Source of the DNA: Panorpa germanica
Taxonomy: Eukaryota > Arthropoda > Insecta > Mecoptera > Panorpidae
Direction: 5' to 3'
Length of the DNA stretch: 64,000 nucleotides
NCBI GenBank assembly: GCA_963678705.1
Contig: OY783214.1
Location: 1,736,001-1,800,000, forward strand
The notes beneath the pieces were generated by a model. It ran no database searches. It saw nothing but the letters and a program-made list of their open reading frames with translations, and was not told where the DNA came from. Positions 28,034 to 38,281 of this stretch are shown here, one piece after another. Numbering within the stretch: the stretch's first letter is position 1; every line of letters starts with the position of its first letter. The position numbers and the translations under genes are program-made.

Positions 28034-31000
28034 CGTAGACCGTGGACTGGCAGCGTTTGATCTGCTGCACAGCACCTGTCTCAGCAGGAACATAGACATC
28101 GCTATTGTTGCCGAACCGAACAAGAAGCAAGTCACTAAAGGACCATGGTTTAAGGACATGAATATTGACGCAGCCATTAGAGTATACAACAGAGAAGTGG
28201 ATGTGCTTAAATGTGGCAATGAGCAGAAAGGCTTCGTATGGGTAGAGCTAAAGGTAGTAGTTATCTATTCGTGCTACGTATCGCCCAACATATCTGTGTG
28301 CGAATTTGAGCTGTACCTACAGCAACTGGGTGATAGCATCAGAAGGCAAACCAAAGAGGTGATTGTAGCTGGTGACCTTAATGCGAAGTCACGTATATGG
28401 GGTTCTACCAAAGAAGACAAGAGGGGCTTAGCGCTTGTGGACTGGATGGCCGAACTTTCATTAGTTGTGCAGAACAGAGGACACGAGCCAACGTTTGTAA
28501 GAAGAGGCAATCACATATTGATGTAACACTGACGTCTGAGCTAATAGCAAATAAAATAACAGAGTGGAAAGTAACTGACGAAGAAAACCTTAGCTACCAT
28601 AGGAACATCTACTACAAGGTCAACTCTAAACATACTAGTATGGCACAAAAGAACGAAGTAAAATGGAGTATAAGGAAAGAAGGCATACCGATCTTCGTGG
28701 AAAATCTTGGAAAAGAGATAGACAGCAACCAAGGACTTGATGCAAGTACAGGCATGATGGCCATAAAACGAGCACTAGACAACACATTTTGTAAGAGAGC
28801 TAGAGTAGGAAAACGAAATCCAGTGTATTGGTGGAACGACAACATTGCCCAATTAAGGAAAAAGTGTCTGAAAGCAAGGAGAAATCTCACCCGCGGAAAC
28901 AAAAGCAGCAATGTCACTGAAGAAAACAAGGAAAGCTTGAGAAATGACTACAAGGATAATCGGAAAGCGCTGAGAAACGCAGTCATTAGAGCAAAACAAG
29001 AAGCATGGAAGAAAACCTGTCAAGAAGTGGACGAAGACGTATGGGGAATGGGTTATAAAATAGTATGCAAAAAGTTTAATATGATGCCCCGTGTTAAACT
29101 AAGTACACTAAAGCTAAGAGAAACAATTAGGGAATTATTCCCAACACGCTCGGAAAACAAATGGCTACGCAAAGACATCGACGATACGTGCATACCCTAT
29201 TTTACGAAGGAAGAATTGCTGGAAGCGTTGAAGCGAACAAGAAATGGGAAAGCACCAGGACCGGATCAAATACCACCAGAGATTATCAAAGCAGCAATTA
29301 GGGAATTCCCAAAAGAATTTCTCGAAATTATGAACAAACAACTGGAAAGTGGTATATTTCCAGCAATATGGAAGACAGCAAAAGTGGTATTGGTGCAGAA
29401 GCCAAAAAAACCAGGAGATCTTGAAGAAAAGTATAGGCCAATATGCCTCTTGGATGTTATGGGGAAAGTCCTGGAGCGGCTCATAGCTAACAGATTAGAT
29501 GAAGAAGTCGAACCAAATCTATCAAAGAAGCAATACGGGTTCAGAAGGAAGAGGTCGACCATCGACGCTATGTGGAGCATTATGGAATCGGTACAGAGCA
29601 TTAAAGCAAAAGCCCACCAGAACAGAAAACACGCAGTATTGGTTACGCTCGACATTAAAAACGCTTTCAACTCAGCACCATGGGACGGCGTCATGGAAGC
29701 GCTGAAAAAATTCGGAGTCAGCGAATACCTGACTAGAATAATAGGAAGCTACCTGGAGGATCGCTGGATAACAGTCGAGGGAGAACAAATAAGGGTAACC
29801 TGCGGAGTCCCACAGGGATCGGTACTGGGGCCCTTACTATGGAACATACTATATGACGAGGTACTTAAGATCAAGCTACCGGAAGGCGCATCTATCATAG
29901 GATTCGCAGACGATACAGCTCTCATAGTAGAGGCAAAAACGGAGCAAGTGTTGGAAGCTCACACAAATGTGGCGCTGCTTAGGATTGAGGCTACATTGAA
30001 GAAGAAGCAGCTGAAACTTGCGCCGGAAAAAACTGAAGCGATTATACTCTATGGTGGAAGAAAGCTAAAAGAAATAACTCTGGAGGTAGGCGGCACGGCA
30101 ATTAAATCTAAGGAATGCTTGAGGTACCTGGGGCTTTACATTGCAAGAAACTCAAGTATGAAGCAGCATGTTATACAAACAGCTAGGAAATCCGAAGAGA
30201 AATTGATGACGCTAAGCAGATTGATGCCAAATCTGAAGGGTCCCAAGGCAAGTAAGAGACGGGTGCTAGCCTCTGTAGTACACTCAGTAATGCTGTATGC
30301 TGCACCGGTATGGGAAGAAGTAATGAGGCACAAAAAGTATAGGAGTATGCTGATAGGTGTACAACGCAGAACGGCAATACGCGTTAGCAGCGCTTATCGA
30401 ACCATTTCGGCAGAAGCGGTGCAAGTGATTACCGGAATAGTACCACTGGCACTAATGGTGGAAGAGAGGAAAAAGATGTCTATGGACAGAGAGGTGAAAC
30501 GCCAAGAACTAAGGTCAGAAACAGTGCAGAAATGGCAGAAAGAGTGGGAGAAGGATACCCGAAGGGCGGTGTGGACAAAAAGGCTGATAAAGAACATAGG
30601 CACATGGGTAAATCGAAAGCACGGAGAAGTTGATTACTTTGTAACACAACTGATCGGAGGGCATGGATGCTTCGGGAGCTACCTGAAGCGATTTAGAAAG
30701 AGAGAGACCGACATGTGCTGGTACTGTGAGCACGTAGATACACCGGAACACACGTTCTTTATGTGCGACCGATGGGCGACTCCAAGAGAAGTAGTACGAA
30801 CGACGACAGGAACCATATTGACAGCAGATAATATTGTCAATATAATGCTGGAAAAGGAAGAGTACTGGAACGCGGTTCAAGCCTTCGCTACGAAAATACT
30901 GAAAACGAAAGAAGTGGACGCCAGCACGAAAACATAGGGAAATCGGGTATCAAGAACCAGCTTGAAGTAATGCATTATGCGGTTCCAGGCTGAATTCTAG

Positions 31001-31114
31001 GCGAGAAAGGGGAGGTGGTTTTAGTTGGTAGGCGGCCTCGAGATGAGGGCGAATCCAACACTTCTTGCCGCGCAGGAGCTAGCCTTTGGAAGGTTTCCCC
31101 TCCCCTACAACAAA

Positions 31115-31132
<18 letters not shown>

Positions 31133-31172
<40 letters not shown>
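31133..31172. repeat. (TA)n tract at a LINE-LINE junction
   Basis: About 40 bp of TA between the poly(A) of the R1-like copy 2 and the truncated start of the next LINE. Confidence 0.9.
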
Positions 31173-31173
<1 letters not shown>

Positions 31174-31359
31174 GTGTACATAGAGGACGACTTGACGTAC
31201 AAGGAGAGAGAGGTGCAGTGGCAATTGAGACAATGGGCAAAAAAGAAAAGAGAGGAGGGGAAAAAGGATGTGAAGGTCGGGTACAAAAAAGTATGGTGTG
31301 AAGGAACGCAGTATATATGGAATGAAAAAAACAAAGAACTGGAAAAGGGGGAATTTTGA
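31173..31359 (+). pseudogene. C-terminal remnant of the LINE's ORF1
   Basis: About 60 codons (YIEDDLTYKEREVQWQLRQ ... ELEKGEF) end with TGA at 31357-31359, overlapping the ORF2 start at 31298 in another frame. It is rich in Lys/Glu/Trp. The coiled-coil N-terminal half seen in the decayed copy (5300-5540) is absent because of 5' truncation. Upstream in-frame codons are TA and poly(A) translations. Confidence 0.65.
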
Positions 31360-34300
31360 AAACATGGTGAAGGAGTTGGGGGAAAGTAAAGAGAGGGGTA
31401 AAAGTGGGAGAGAGGAAAGAAGAGAAATAAAAAAGAGGATAAAGATAGGTTTCTGGAACGTGGCGGGTATAAAAAGAAAAGATAAGGATTTCTGGAGATA
31501 CATCAAAGGTTGGGATGTGATTGGGATGGTGGAAACATGGCTGGAAAGCAAAGATTGGGAAGAATGGGAAGACAAACTACCGAAAAACTACAGATGGGTG
31601 TGCCAAGGTGCTGTTAGGGAGCATAAGAAAGGGAGAGCGAGAGGTGGAATTATAATGGGGGTACGTAGGGAGCTAGAAGAGGAGAAGGTACCAGACAGAA
31701 GAGAAACAGCAGTAAGGAGGACGATAAAACTGGAAGAAGAGACATGGGAAATTGTAACAATATACAGTAAAGGCAATATAAAAGAAACAATGAAAGAAAT
31801 AAAAGAAATAATTAAGGATGAGAAACAGGAAAACCTATTAATTGGAGGGGATTTCAACGCGAGAATTGGGGAGTTGGGAGAGGTGGACGAAATATGGGGG
31901 AATAGAAAAAAGAAAAGAACAACGAAAGACAAAACAATAAACGCCGAGGGAAAAGAACTAATGGAAATGCTAGAAGATCAAGGATGGATAGTACTAAATG
32001 GGAACAAAGAAGGAGATGAAGAAGGAGAATATACCTATGTGGGAAGCAGAGGGGAGACAGTAATCGACTACGTGGTGACAACGCTGGGAGGAGGACAGAA
32101 GGTAGAAAGAATGAAAGTGGAAGAGAGGGTGGACTCGGATCACCTACCGCTAGTGGTGGAGTTGGAAGCGAGGAGAGGTGAAAGAAAAGGAAACGAATGG
32201 AAAGAGGGCAGCGATTGGACAGAGGAAGGAAGGAAGAAGTTTATGGAGGAATTGGAACGGAGATACGAGGAAGAAGGAGAAACGGAGGAGATGGAGGAAA
32301 TTGAAGAGAGGATGAAGGAAGCCACCCAAAGTAAAAGGTGGAGAATATCTGATAGAACGGGAGAAAACAAATGGTGGGATAAAGAATGTAAAGAATGGAA
32401 AAAAGAGGTAAAAAGGGAACTAAAGAGATGGAAGAAAGGAGAATCAAGTAAAGAAGACTTCAAGAGGAAGCAAAGGGAGTATAACGAAAGGATAAAAGAT
32501 AAAAAGAATGAGTTCAAAATAGGAATAGAAAAAGAAATTAGAGATATAACAACGGAGAGGCAGGCATGGGATTACATAAATAGGGAGAAAAAGCGAAGGA
32601 AAGAGCCAAGCAAGGAAATAAAAATGGAAGAGTGGACGAAACACTTTATGGGAGTACTAGGAGGAAAGAAAAGAAACGAGAAAACAAAGAAGGGGATAAA
32701 AGAGAAGGAGAAAGTAAACGATATAAAAGTAGGTGAAATAAAAACACAGATTCAAAAACTCAAGGAAAAGAAAGCACCAGGTAGAGATGGACTAAAGAAC
32801 GAGGCGTGGAAAGCTGGGCAAGAAAGGATAGAGAAAGGATTACTGACAGCGATGAACAAGATATGGAAAGGAGGAAACCTGCCGGACAGCTGGAGAGAAG
32901 GGGTAATAACGCCGATATATAAAAAGGGAAATAGACATGAAGCCAAAAATTACAGGGGTATCACACTACTGAACACAGGGTACAGGATTTATGCAGGGAT
33001 TGTTAGAGAAAGACTGGAAGAAGAGGTAAAAGTAAAAGAGATACTTCCCGAGACACAAGCAGGCTTTAGAAAGGGACGAGGGACTTTAGACAATATATAC
33101 GCACTGAACCATTTAGTTGAAAAAGAGCTAAGTGAAAAAGGAGGACAGATATATGCAATGTTCATCGACCTTAAAGCGGCGTTTGACATGGTCGACAGAC
33201 AGAAATTGTGGAAGTACATGAGAAAGAAAAAAATAGATGAGGACATAATGAAATGTATTGAAGAAATTTACGAAGAAACAAGAATGAGAATAAGAGTTGG
33301 GGGTGAAGAATCAGAAGAATTCTGGACAGACAAGGGGTTGAGGCAAGGTTGTCCTCTGAGCCCCATTTTATTTGCGATATATACAGCAGACTTGGAGGGG
33401 GTAATGGAAAGAGGACAAGACGGGGGGGTGCTAATAGGAAGGCACTACAAGATATGGACTTTAGCATACGCTGACGATATAGTCCTGTTGGCAAAAAGGG
33501 AAGGAGAGCTGCAGGAGATGGCACACCGGCTAGGGAGGTATATAGACAGGAAAGGACTAGAGTTAAACGTGGAAAAGACAAAAATTATGGTATTTAAAAA
33601 AGGGGGTGGAAAAAGGAGACTTAAAAGGTGGAAATACAAGACAGAGGACATTGAGGAAGTTGAAGAATTTAAATATCTGGGCTACACTTTTAAAAAGAAT
33701 AATGGAGAAGAGGCGCATATAAGGGAGGTGGCAAAGAAGGCAGAGCAAGCAATGCGACGGGTATGGGGACTAGGGGAAAAGGTATTTGGGGGGGACATAC
33801 AAAAGAGAATATGGATATACGAGAGACTGATAGCCAGTATGATGTCGTATGGAGCAGAGGTTTGGGGGTGGAAGGAACAAGAAAAGTTGGAAAGAATACA
33901 GGTAAGATATATGAAATGGGTTCTAGGGCTGGACAGGTGCACGCCAGGATACATGGTGATGGAGGAGCTAAAGAGGGACAAGATACGAATTAAAACAGGG
34001 GAAAGAGCGGTAAAATACGAGGAGAAATTGAACAGAGCGGAAAGCAAAATCTTAAAGAAAATAAGAGAGGATTACATAAAGAATGGGGGGAAAGGAGGTC
34101 CAAAAAAGAGAAAAGAATACTTTGAAAGGAATGGAATGGCGATCGAGGAGGCAGAGAGGAGAAGAGAAGGTGGCGCAAGTGTGGCAGAGGAGCTAAGGAG
34201 AAGGGATAAGGAGACACAACAGCAGGAGAGAATGGGAAAAATAGAAAAAAGTAACTACAATAAAAGATATAAGAGGTTATGGGAAAATAATGTGCCTCAG

Positions 34301-34570
34301 TACCTTATAGAAAAGGACATAAAACACATAAGAAGAACAGCAAGGTTTAGATTGGGAAATGAGGAAAAAGGAAACAGATACTGGGAAAAGAGTGAGGAAA
34401 GAAAGTGTAGAATGTGTGGAGCGGAGGACGAAACACTGGAGCACATTAAGTTTGAGTGTAAGGAAAAAGTAGCAAGCGAAAGGAATATTGGACAGCTATT
34501 AAAGGGAGGCAGTGAAGGAAAGAGGTGGATGGCGGAAATAGTAAGAAGAAAAGGAAAAACAGGAGAATAA
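31298..34570 (+). CDS. LINE ORF2: endonuclease, reverse transcriptase, zinc knuckle
   Basis: 1090 uninterrupted codons. The APE endonuclease starts around residue 50 (KIGFWNVAGIKRKDKDFW), with MVETWL, LIGGDFNARIGE, TVIDYVVT and DSDHLPLVV, so all catalytic landmarks are present. A Glu/Lys-rich linker follows. RT motifs: KAPGRDGLKNEAW, KNYRGITLLNTGYRIYAG, GFRKGRGTLDNIYAL, IDLKAAFDMVDR, RQGCPLSPILFAIYTADL, catalytic YADDIVLLA and FKYLGYTFKK. Near the C-terminus is CRMCGAEDETLEHIKFEC, a CCHC-type motif. The ORF start may be further in (Met near 31362). It copies LINE RNA into DNA at nicked target sites. Open reading suggests a recent insertion, although the copy lacks promoter and ORF1. Confidence 0.9.
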   Translation: MKERSIYGMKKTKNWKRGNFENMVKELGESKERGKSGREERREIKKRIKIGFWNVAGIKRKDKDFWRYIKGWDVIGMVETWLESKDWEEWEDKLPKNYRWVCQGAVREHKKGRARGGIIMGVRRELEEEKVPDRRETAVRRTIKLEEETWEIVTIYSKGNIKETMKEIKEIIKDEKQENLLIGGDFNARIGELGEVDEIWGNRKKKRTTKDKTINAEGKELMEMLEDQGWIVLNGNKEGDEEGEYTYVGSRGETVIDYVVTTLGGGQKVERMKVEERVDSDHLPLVVELEARRGERKGNEWKEGSDWTEEGRKKFMEELERRYEEEGETEEMEEIEERMKEATQSKRWRISDRTGENKWWDKECKEWKKEVKRELKRWKKGESSKEDFKRKQREYNERIKDKKNEFKIGIEKEIRDITTERQAWDYINREKKRRKEPSKEIKMEEWTKHFMGVLGGKKRNEKTKKGIKEKEKVNDIKVGEIKTQIQKLKEKKAPGRDGLKNEAWKAGQERIEKGLLTAMNKIWKGGNLPDSWREGVITPIYKKGNRHEAKNYRGITLLNTGYRIYAGIVRERLEEEVKVKEILPETQAGFRKGRGTLDNIYALNHLVEKELSEKGGQIYAMFIDLKAAFDMVDRQKLWKYMRKKKIDEDIMKCIEEIYEETRMRIRVGGEESEEFWTDKGLRQGCPLSPILFAIYTADLEGVMERGQDGGVLIGRHYKIWTLAYADDIVLLAKREGELQEMAHRLGRYIDRKGLELNVEKTKIMVFKKGGGKRRLKRWKYKTEDIEEVEEFKYLGYTFKKNNGEEAHIREVAKKAEQAMRRVWGLGEKVFGGDIQKRIWIYERLIASMMSYGAEVWGWKEQEKLERIQVRYMKWVLGLDRCTPGYMVMEELKRDKIRIKTGERAVKYEEKLNRAESKILKKIREDYIKNGGKGGPKKRKEYFERNGMAIEEAERRREGGASVAEELRRRDKETQQQERMGKIEKSNYNKRYKRLWENNVPQYLIEKDIKHIRRTARFRLGNEEKGNRYWEKSEERKCRMCGAEDETLEHIKFECKEKVASERNIGQLLKGGSEGKRWMAEIVRRKGKTGE

Positions 34571-34782
34571 ATAATCTGGTGGAGAATAATAGAGAGGGGC
34601 AAAAGAAGAAGAAGCAGAAAGCACTTTTGGAAGTAGTAAAAGTCGAGAAGATTTTAAGTTTATTTTAAGTTTAGTTTTTAAGTTTGGAATGTATATAGGA
34701 ATGAAATGTATTAGAAATATAATACTGTAGATTGTAAAGCCGAAAGGCATACACAATTAATATATAAATAAATAAAAAAATA

Positions 34783-35424
34783 GTAGTTCATTTAATTATT
34801 CCACGAAGTTATACAATTACATCTCAATAAAGCGAATTAATCAAAATAAAGTTCACAAAGATAATAACACTTGATTAAAATACAATACTTAGATTTAGAG
34901 TCCTTTTACAATGTTTTGCGTGTTACCACGAAATACGTAGTTTCCATAGTACATAGTTAACAAACACAATGGTTTACAATGATAAATACACCCTAGTAAT
35001 TAACATTACATTTGTATGCATAACTCTAACTATTTACGCTGACAACAATAACAAATATTACACACAGTAATAAAGTTAAACTGAATTTAAATTCACAATG
35101 ATAATAACACTCGTTAACATATCATATTCCTGAATTCACTAAAGACGTCATACACTCTGTGTATCTCTGTTGATCGCCATTTTTAATCCTAACTGTTGCG
35201 TTTCAACAACATGACTCGTAAGCATACGCTACAGCGAGCGTCTGCGTTTGAGAGTTTCAATAAGCATCTGGGTTCGAGATTTCCAGGGTTTACAAAACAA
35301 TTTAAACTCAAACACAACCTCATGTTAGCAAAGATCTTAACCTAATTTACAGATTTCTTAATATTATTATTTCTTAAAACTAATTATATTTAAACTTAAA
35401 ACTAATCTTAAAAAATATCCCACA
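34783..35424 (-). repeat. 3' LTR of the deleted gypsy element, truncated
   Basis: It matches 43132-43734 and part of 42386-42493 almost perfectly. The right end, ...ATCCCACA, is the LTR start on the minus strand, preceded by a purine-rich tract at 35425-35440. The U5 end, about 107 bp, is missing at the LINE junction. Confidence 0.9.
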
Positions 35425-35465
35425 CTCGGCCTCTCCTGACTAGTAACTGTCCTCAGTTGCTACAA

Positions 35466-36633
35466 TCATGGTGTCATCATGTCTGCTGATGTAGAAGTCC
35501 TATCTGGCCCTTCACACTCTCCTGCTTTCTCCACGTCATAACGATCATTTCCTTTAATTTTCGTTATTTTGTATGGTCCTTTAGCCTCTTCTGCTTGCAT
35601 CGTCTTCTTCGGCTTCGGATAATGTTTGACGGCTTTGTCCTTATCCTTAGAGAAACGAACAGTGTCTTGTTTGTTACTTGGTACTACTAATAGCTTTCGA
35701 TCGTCTTTTATCCTGTATAATAATTCATTTTCTATTAAATACTTTCCTGGATAATTCTTTACTTGTTTCGTCTTCTTCGGCTTCGGAAAATGCTTGACTG
35801 CGTTGACCTTATCCTTAGAGGGACGAACATTGCCTTGTTTCCTCATCTTCGGCTTCGGAAAATGCTTGACTGCGTTGACCTTATCCTTAGATAGACGAAC
35901 ATTGCCTTGTTTCATTGCACAACCTAGGTCGTTCATTTCCTGGGCTGCCTGTATGACATCCTTTTCTAACCCTTCATCCAGCTGCTCTTGAACAACTAGT
36001 CGATCTGCAGGTGGTAGTTTAAGCGGTCTAGAAAATATAGGAGTATCATTTTTCAATATAATTGTCTTTTCACTTTTAGAGTTGCGTAACTCTTTTCGTT
36101 TGTCATTGTCCACTGACTCGGGTATTTTATTAACAACATTTTTATCGTTTATATGAGATAAGTCTAGTTCACTTTCTTTATCAACATTGTCTATTTTTAT
36201 TGTCATTAATTGTTTAACCTCACTTTCATTTTTATCTTTATCGCTATAAAGTTTATGAAATTTAACACCTGTGTTATCAATAACTACTTTAGCTTTAGCT
36301 ATAATGTCCAAACCTATCACCATGTCCCTATGCATTGCCTGTGATGGTAACACTTCAAAATAACTAGCGTAATGTTCTGAATCAATTTCAATGTCCAATT
36401 TAATTCTACCTAAAGAATTTACTCGAGAGTTTAACAAACCTCGTATTGTTATTTCAGAGTCATATAATTTAACATTCTTTAATGTTTTAAAATAATCTTC
36501 CCGCACTGCTGACAAATCACTACCAGTATCGATTAAAGCGTTTACATTACTCCTGTTATTAACACAAATTGATTTTATCATTTCTACTTTCATAACATTA
36601 TGCTCCGCTTTAACAGTTTTTATTTTAGTTTTT
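35466..36633 (-). pseudogene. Gypsy protease plus scrambled pol remnants in one open frame
   Basis: The frame is open from the Jockey junction to the stop at 35466. A retroviral-type protease lies near its start (NALIDTGSDLSAV; later VIGLDIIAKAKV). The RT N-terminus follows (PIFSRPLKLPPADRLVV), then pol is patchy: three copies of a segment like VRLSKDKVNAVKHFPKPK (from the RT/RNase H connection), one piece of the pre-integrase region (YLIENELLYRIKDDRKLLVV), and the integrase tail GPYKITKIKGNDRYDVEK. No YxDD and no integrase DDE remain. Before the LINE inserted, this frame continued directly from gag. The first codons of the apparent ORF (MN) come from LINE sequence. Confidence 0.8.
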
Positions 36634-36645
36634 ATTTTAGTATTA
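36634..36645. repeat. Target-site duplication of the Jockey LINE, left copy
   Basis: ATTTTAGTATTA occurs here and at 41111-41122, directly outside the LINE ends. The first A of the right copy could belong to the poly(A). Confidence 0.85.
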
Positions 36646-36850
36646 TCATTCATTGTTGAATGGTCAAAGTGTTCAGTTCAGTTTATAAAGTCATTCTTCA
36701 TATTTAATAGAATATTAATTGTATTATTTATAAGTTGATAGTTATAGTGCCAGTAACATTGATGTAATATGAATATTCTTCTTTCTACACGGTTTTCGTT
36801 TGAAATAAATAAATATTAGAGGTAGCAACAAGACTCCTCCCAAGGGGAGG

Positions 36851-38281
36851 ATGATGCGTTCCCCGCCTACTACGCATACCAACCAGCAGCATTCTGGCCC
36901 AGTTCAAAGATGCATAGAACCAGAAATAAATATAGAAAATATAGAAAATGCAGAGGCAAAAAAATGGCAACTAGCATGGGAAGAAGAGAGGAAACAAAGA
37001 TCCATACTTGAGGAAACTGTGAAAGAATTAAAGCAGCAAGTAAGGGAACTACAAGACATAGCTCAAGGAATTAAACCATCGCACAAGGCTGGAAATAATT
37101 CAGTGAGAAATGAAGAAGTTGAACAATATGGAACAGATAAAGATGAAGTAATTCGGGAGACCGACTGGATCTTCAAGAGGAAATCAAAGAAGCGAAAAGC
37201 AATCGCATCACCAGACGACATCACACCAGAAAAAGAGGTAAACTCAAGAAAATTAGAGGACGTTAACAAAACTGAAAATACCCAACAAAAACAAAATAAT
37301 AGTAACAGTCCTCCACCTATAAATGTAGCGGGGGTAGAGGAGTACAAAACATTGTTTCAGATAATAAAAAGAAGTACAGAACAAGAATGCAAAGTCACTT
37401 CTTTAAGCAACAATGCCTGGAAGATAAATACCCCTGATCATAATGCGTACAGAGCATTAGCCGCCCAACTAAATGATAAAAAACTTCAATAGCATACTTA
37501 TGAGGATAAAAACGAAAGAACAATTAAAGTCATGGCTAAAGGGCTGCATCCATCATGCGACAAAAATGATATCATTGAAGATCTTAAAGGGAAAGGATTA
37601 AAAGTGCTGGATGCAATCAACATAATCAAAAAAGAAATAAACGAGAAACGAGAGACTACGAAGCGAGGACTACCGCTATTTATGCTAACTTTTGACAATA
37701 AGGAGAGTATAGACAAAATATATATAATAAGAAACAGACTAAATATAGTAGTAAAAATAGAACCGCTTCGGAAAAACACACATTTAATACCACAATGCAA
37801 GAGGTGTCAGGAGTTTAATCACACTCAAAGCTACTGCAATAAAGATCCACGATGTGTGAGATGTGCTGGAAAACACAATACCATATCTTGTACAGTAAGT
37901 AGAAAGACGACTCCTATATGCATCAACTGTAAAGGAGATCATCCAGCTAGCTACAGAGGGTGTGTAGTAGCCATGGAACTTCAAAACAGAAGGGACAATA
38001 TTACAAAGCAGAAGAAGCAAGTACAAGTACAACGAAGGTATACACAGGAAAAGGAGATTCAACCTGCAAATATACAAGCAAGTAGCGCAAGCAGCGGAGC
38101 GCCTAAAACATACAGCCAGATTGCCAGCGGTAGAGAAGAAAAAAGAACAATAGAAGGAATGCTAAATCAAATTCTTAACAATATGAACGAGCAGCAAAAT
38201 GTAAACAAACAAATCTTTGAGAAAATACAAAAACTAGAAACTGGTTTGATAACAATGCGACAAAGAAACAGAAATGAATAA
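36851..38281 (+). pseudogene. Jockey LINE ORF1 (Gag-like), one nonsense codon
   Basis: Start chosen at ATG 36851. The N-terminal part is charged and coiled-coil-like (EEERKQRSILEETVKELKQQ). A TAG at 37490-37492 interrupts the frame; the same frame continues with HTYEDKN, a PRE-type RNA-binding domain (MAKGLHPSCDKNDI) and three Cys/His clusters (CKRCQEFNHTQSYC, CVRCAGKHNTISC, CINCKGDHPASYRGC), then a Gln/Asn-rich tail. The total would be 476 codons. It ends TAA in the string ATGAATAA, which also contains the ORF2 start. The protein binds LINE RNA and forms the RNP; stop readthrough or restart downstream would be needed in this copy. Confidence 0.85.

Larger units (their letters stand above)
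31173..34782 (+). mobile_element. LINE with intact ORF2, 5'-truncated, inserted against a gypsy LTR
   Basis: The left edge is (TA)n, cutting ORF1; the right edge is an A-rich tail (AATAAATAAAAAAA) at about 34769-34782 that meets a broken gypsy LTR at 34783. The coding region is strongly purine-biased (Lys, Glu, Arg and Gly rich). A decayed relative lies at 5195-7386. The outer 107 bp or so of the LTR it abuts are not found on its other side, so sequence was lost when it or its neighbours inserted. Confidence 0.9.

Noticed and set aside
31588-34756. Many minus-strand frames rich in Ser, Leu, Phe and Pro
   Set aside because: They are antisense shadows of the purine-rich LINE ORF2, with no motifs of their own.
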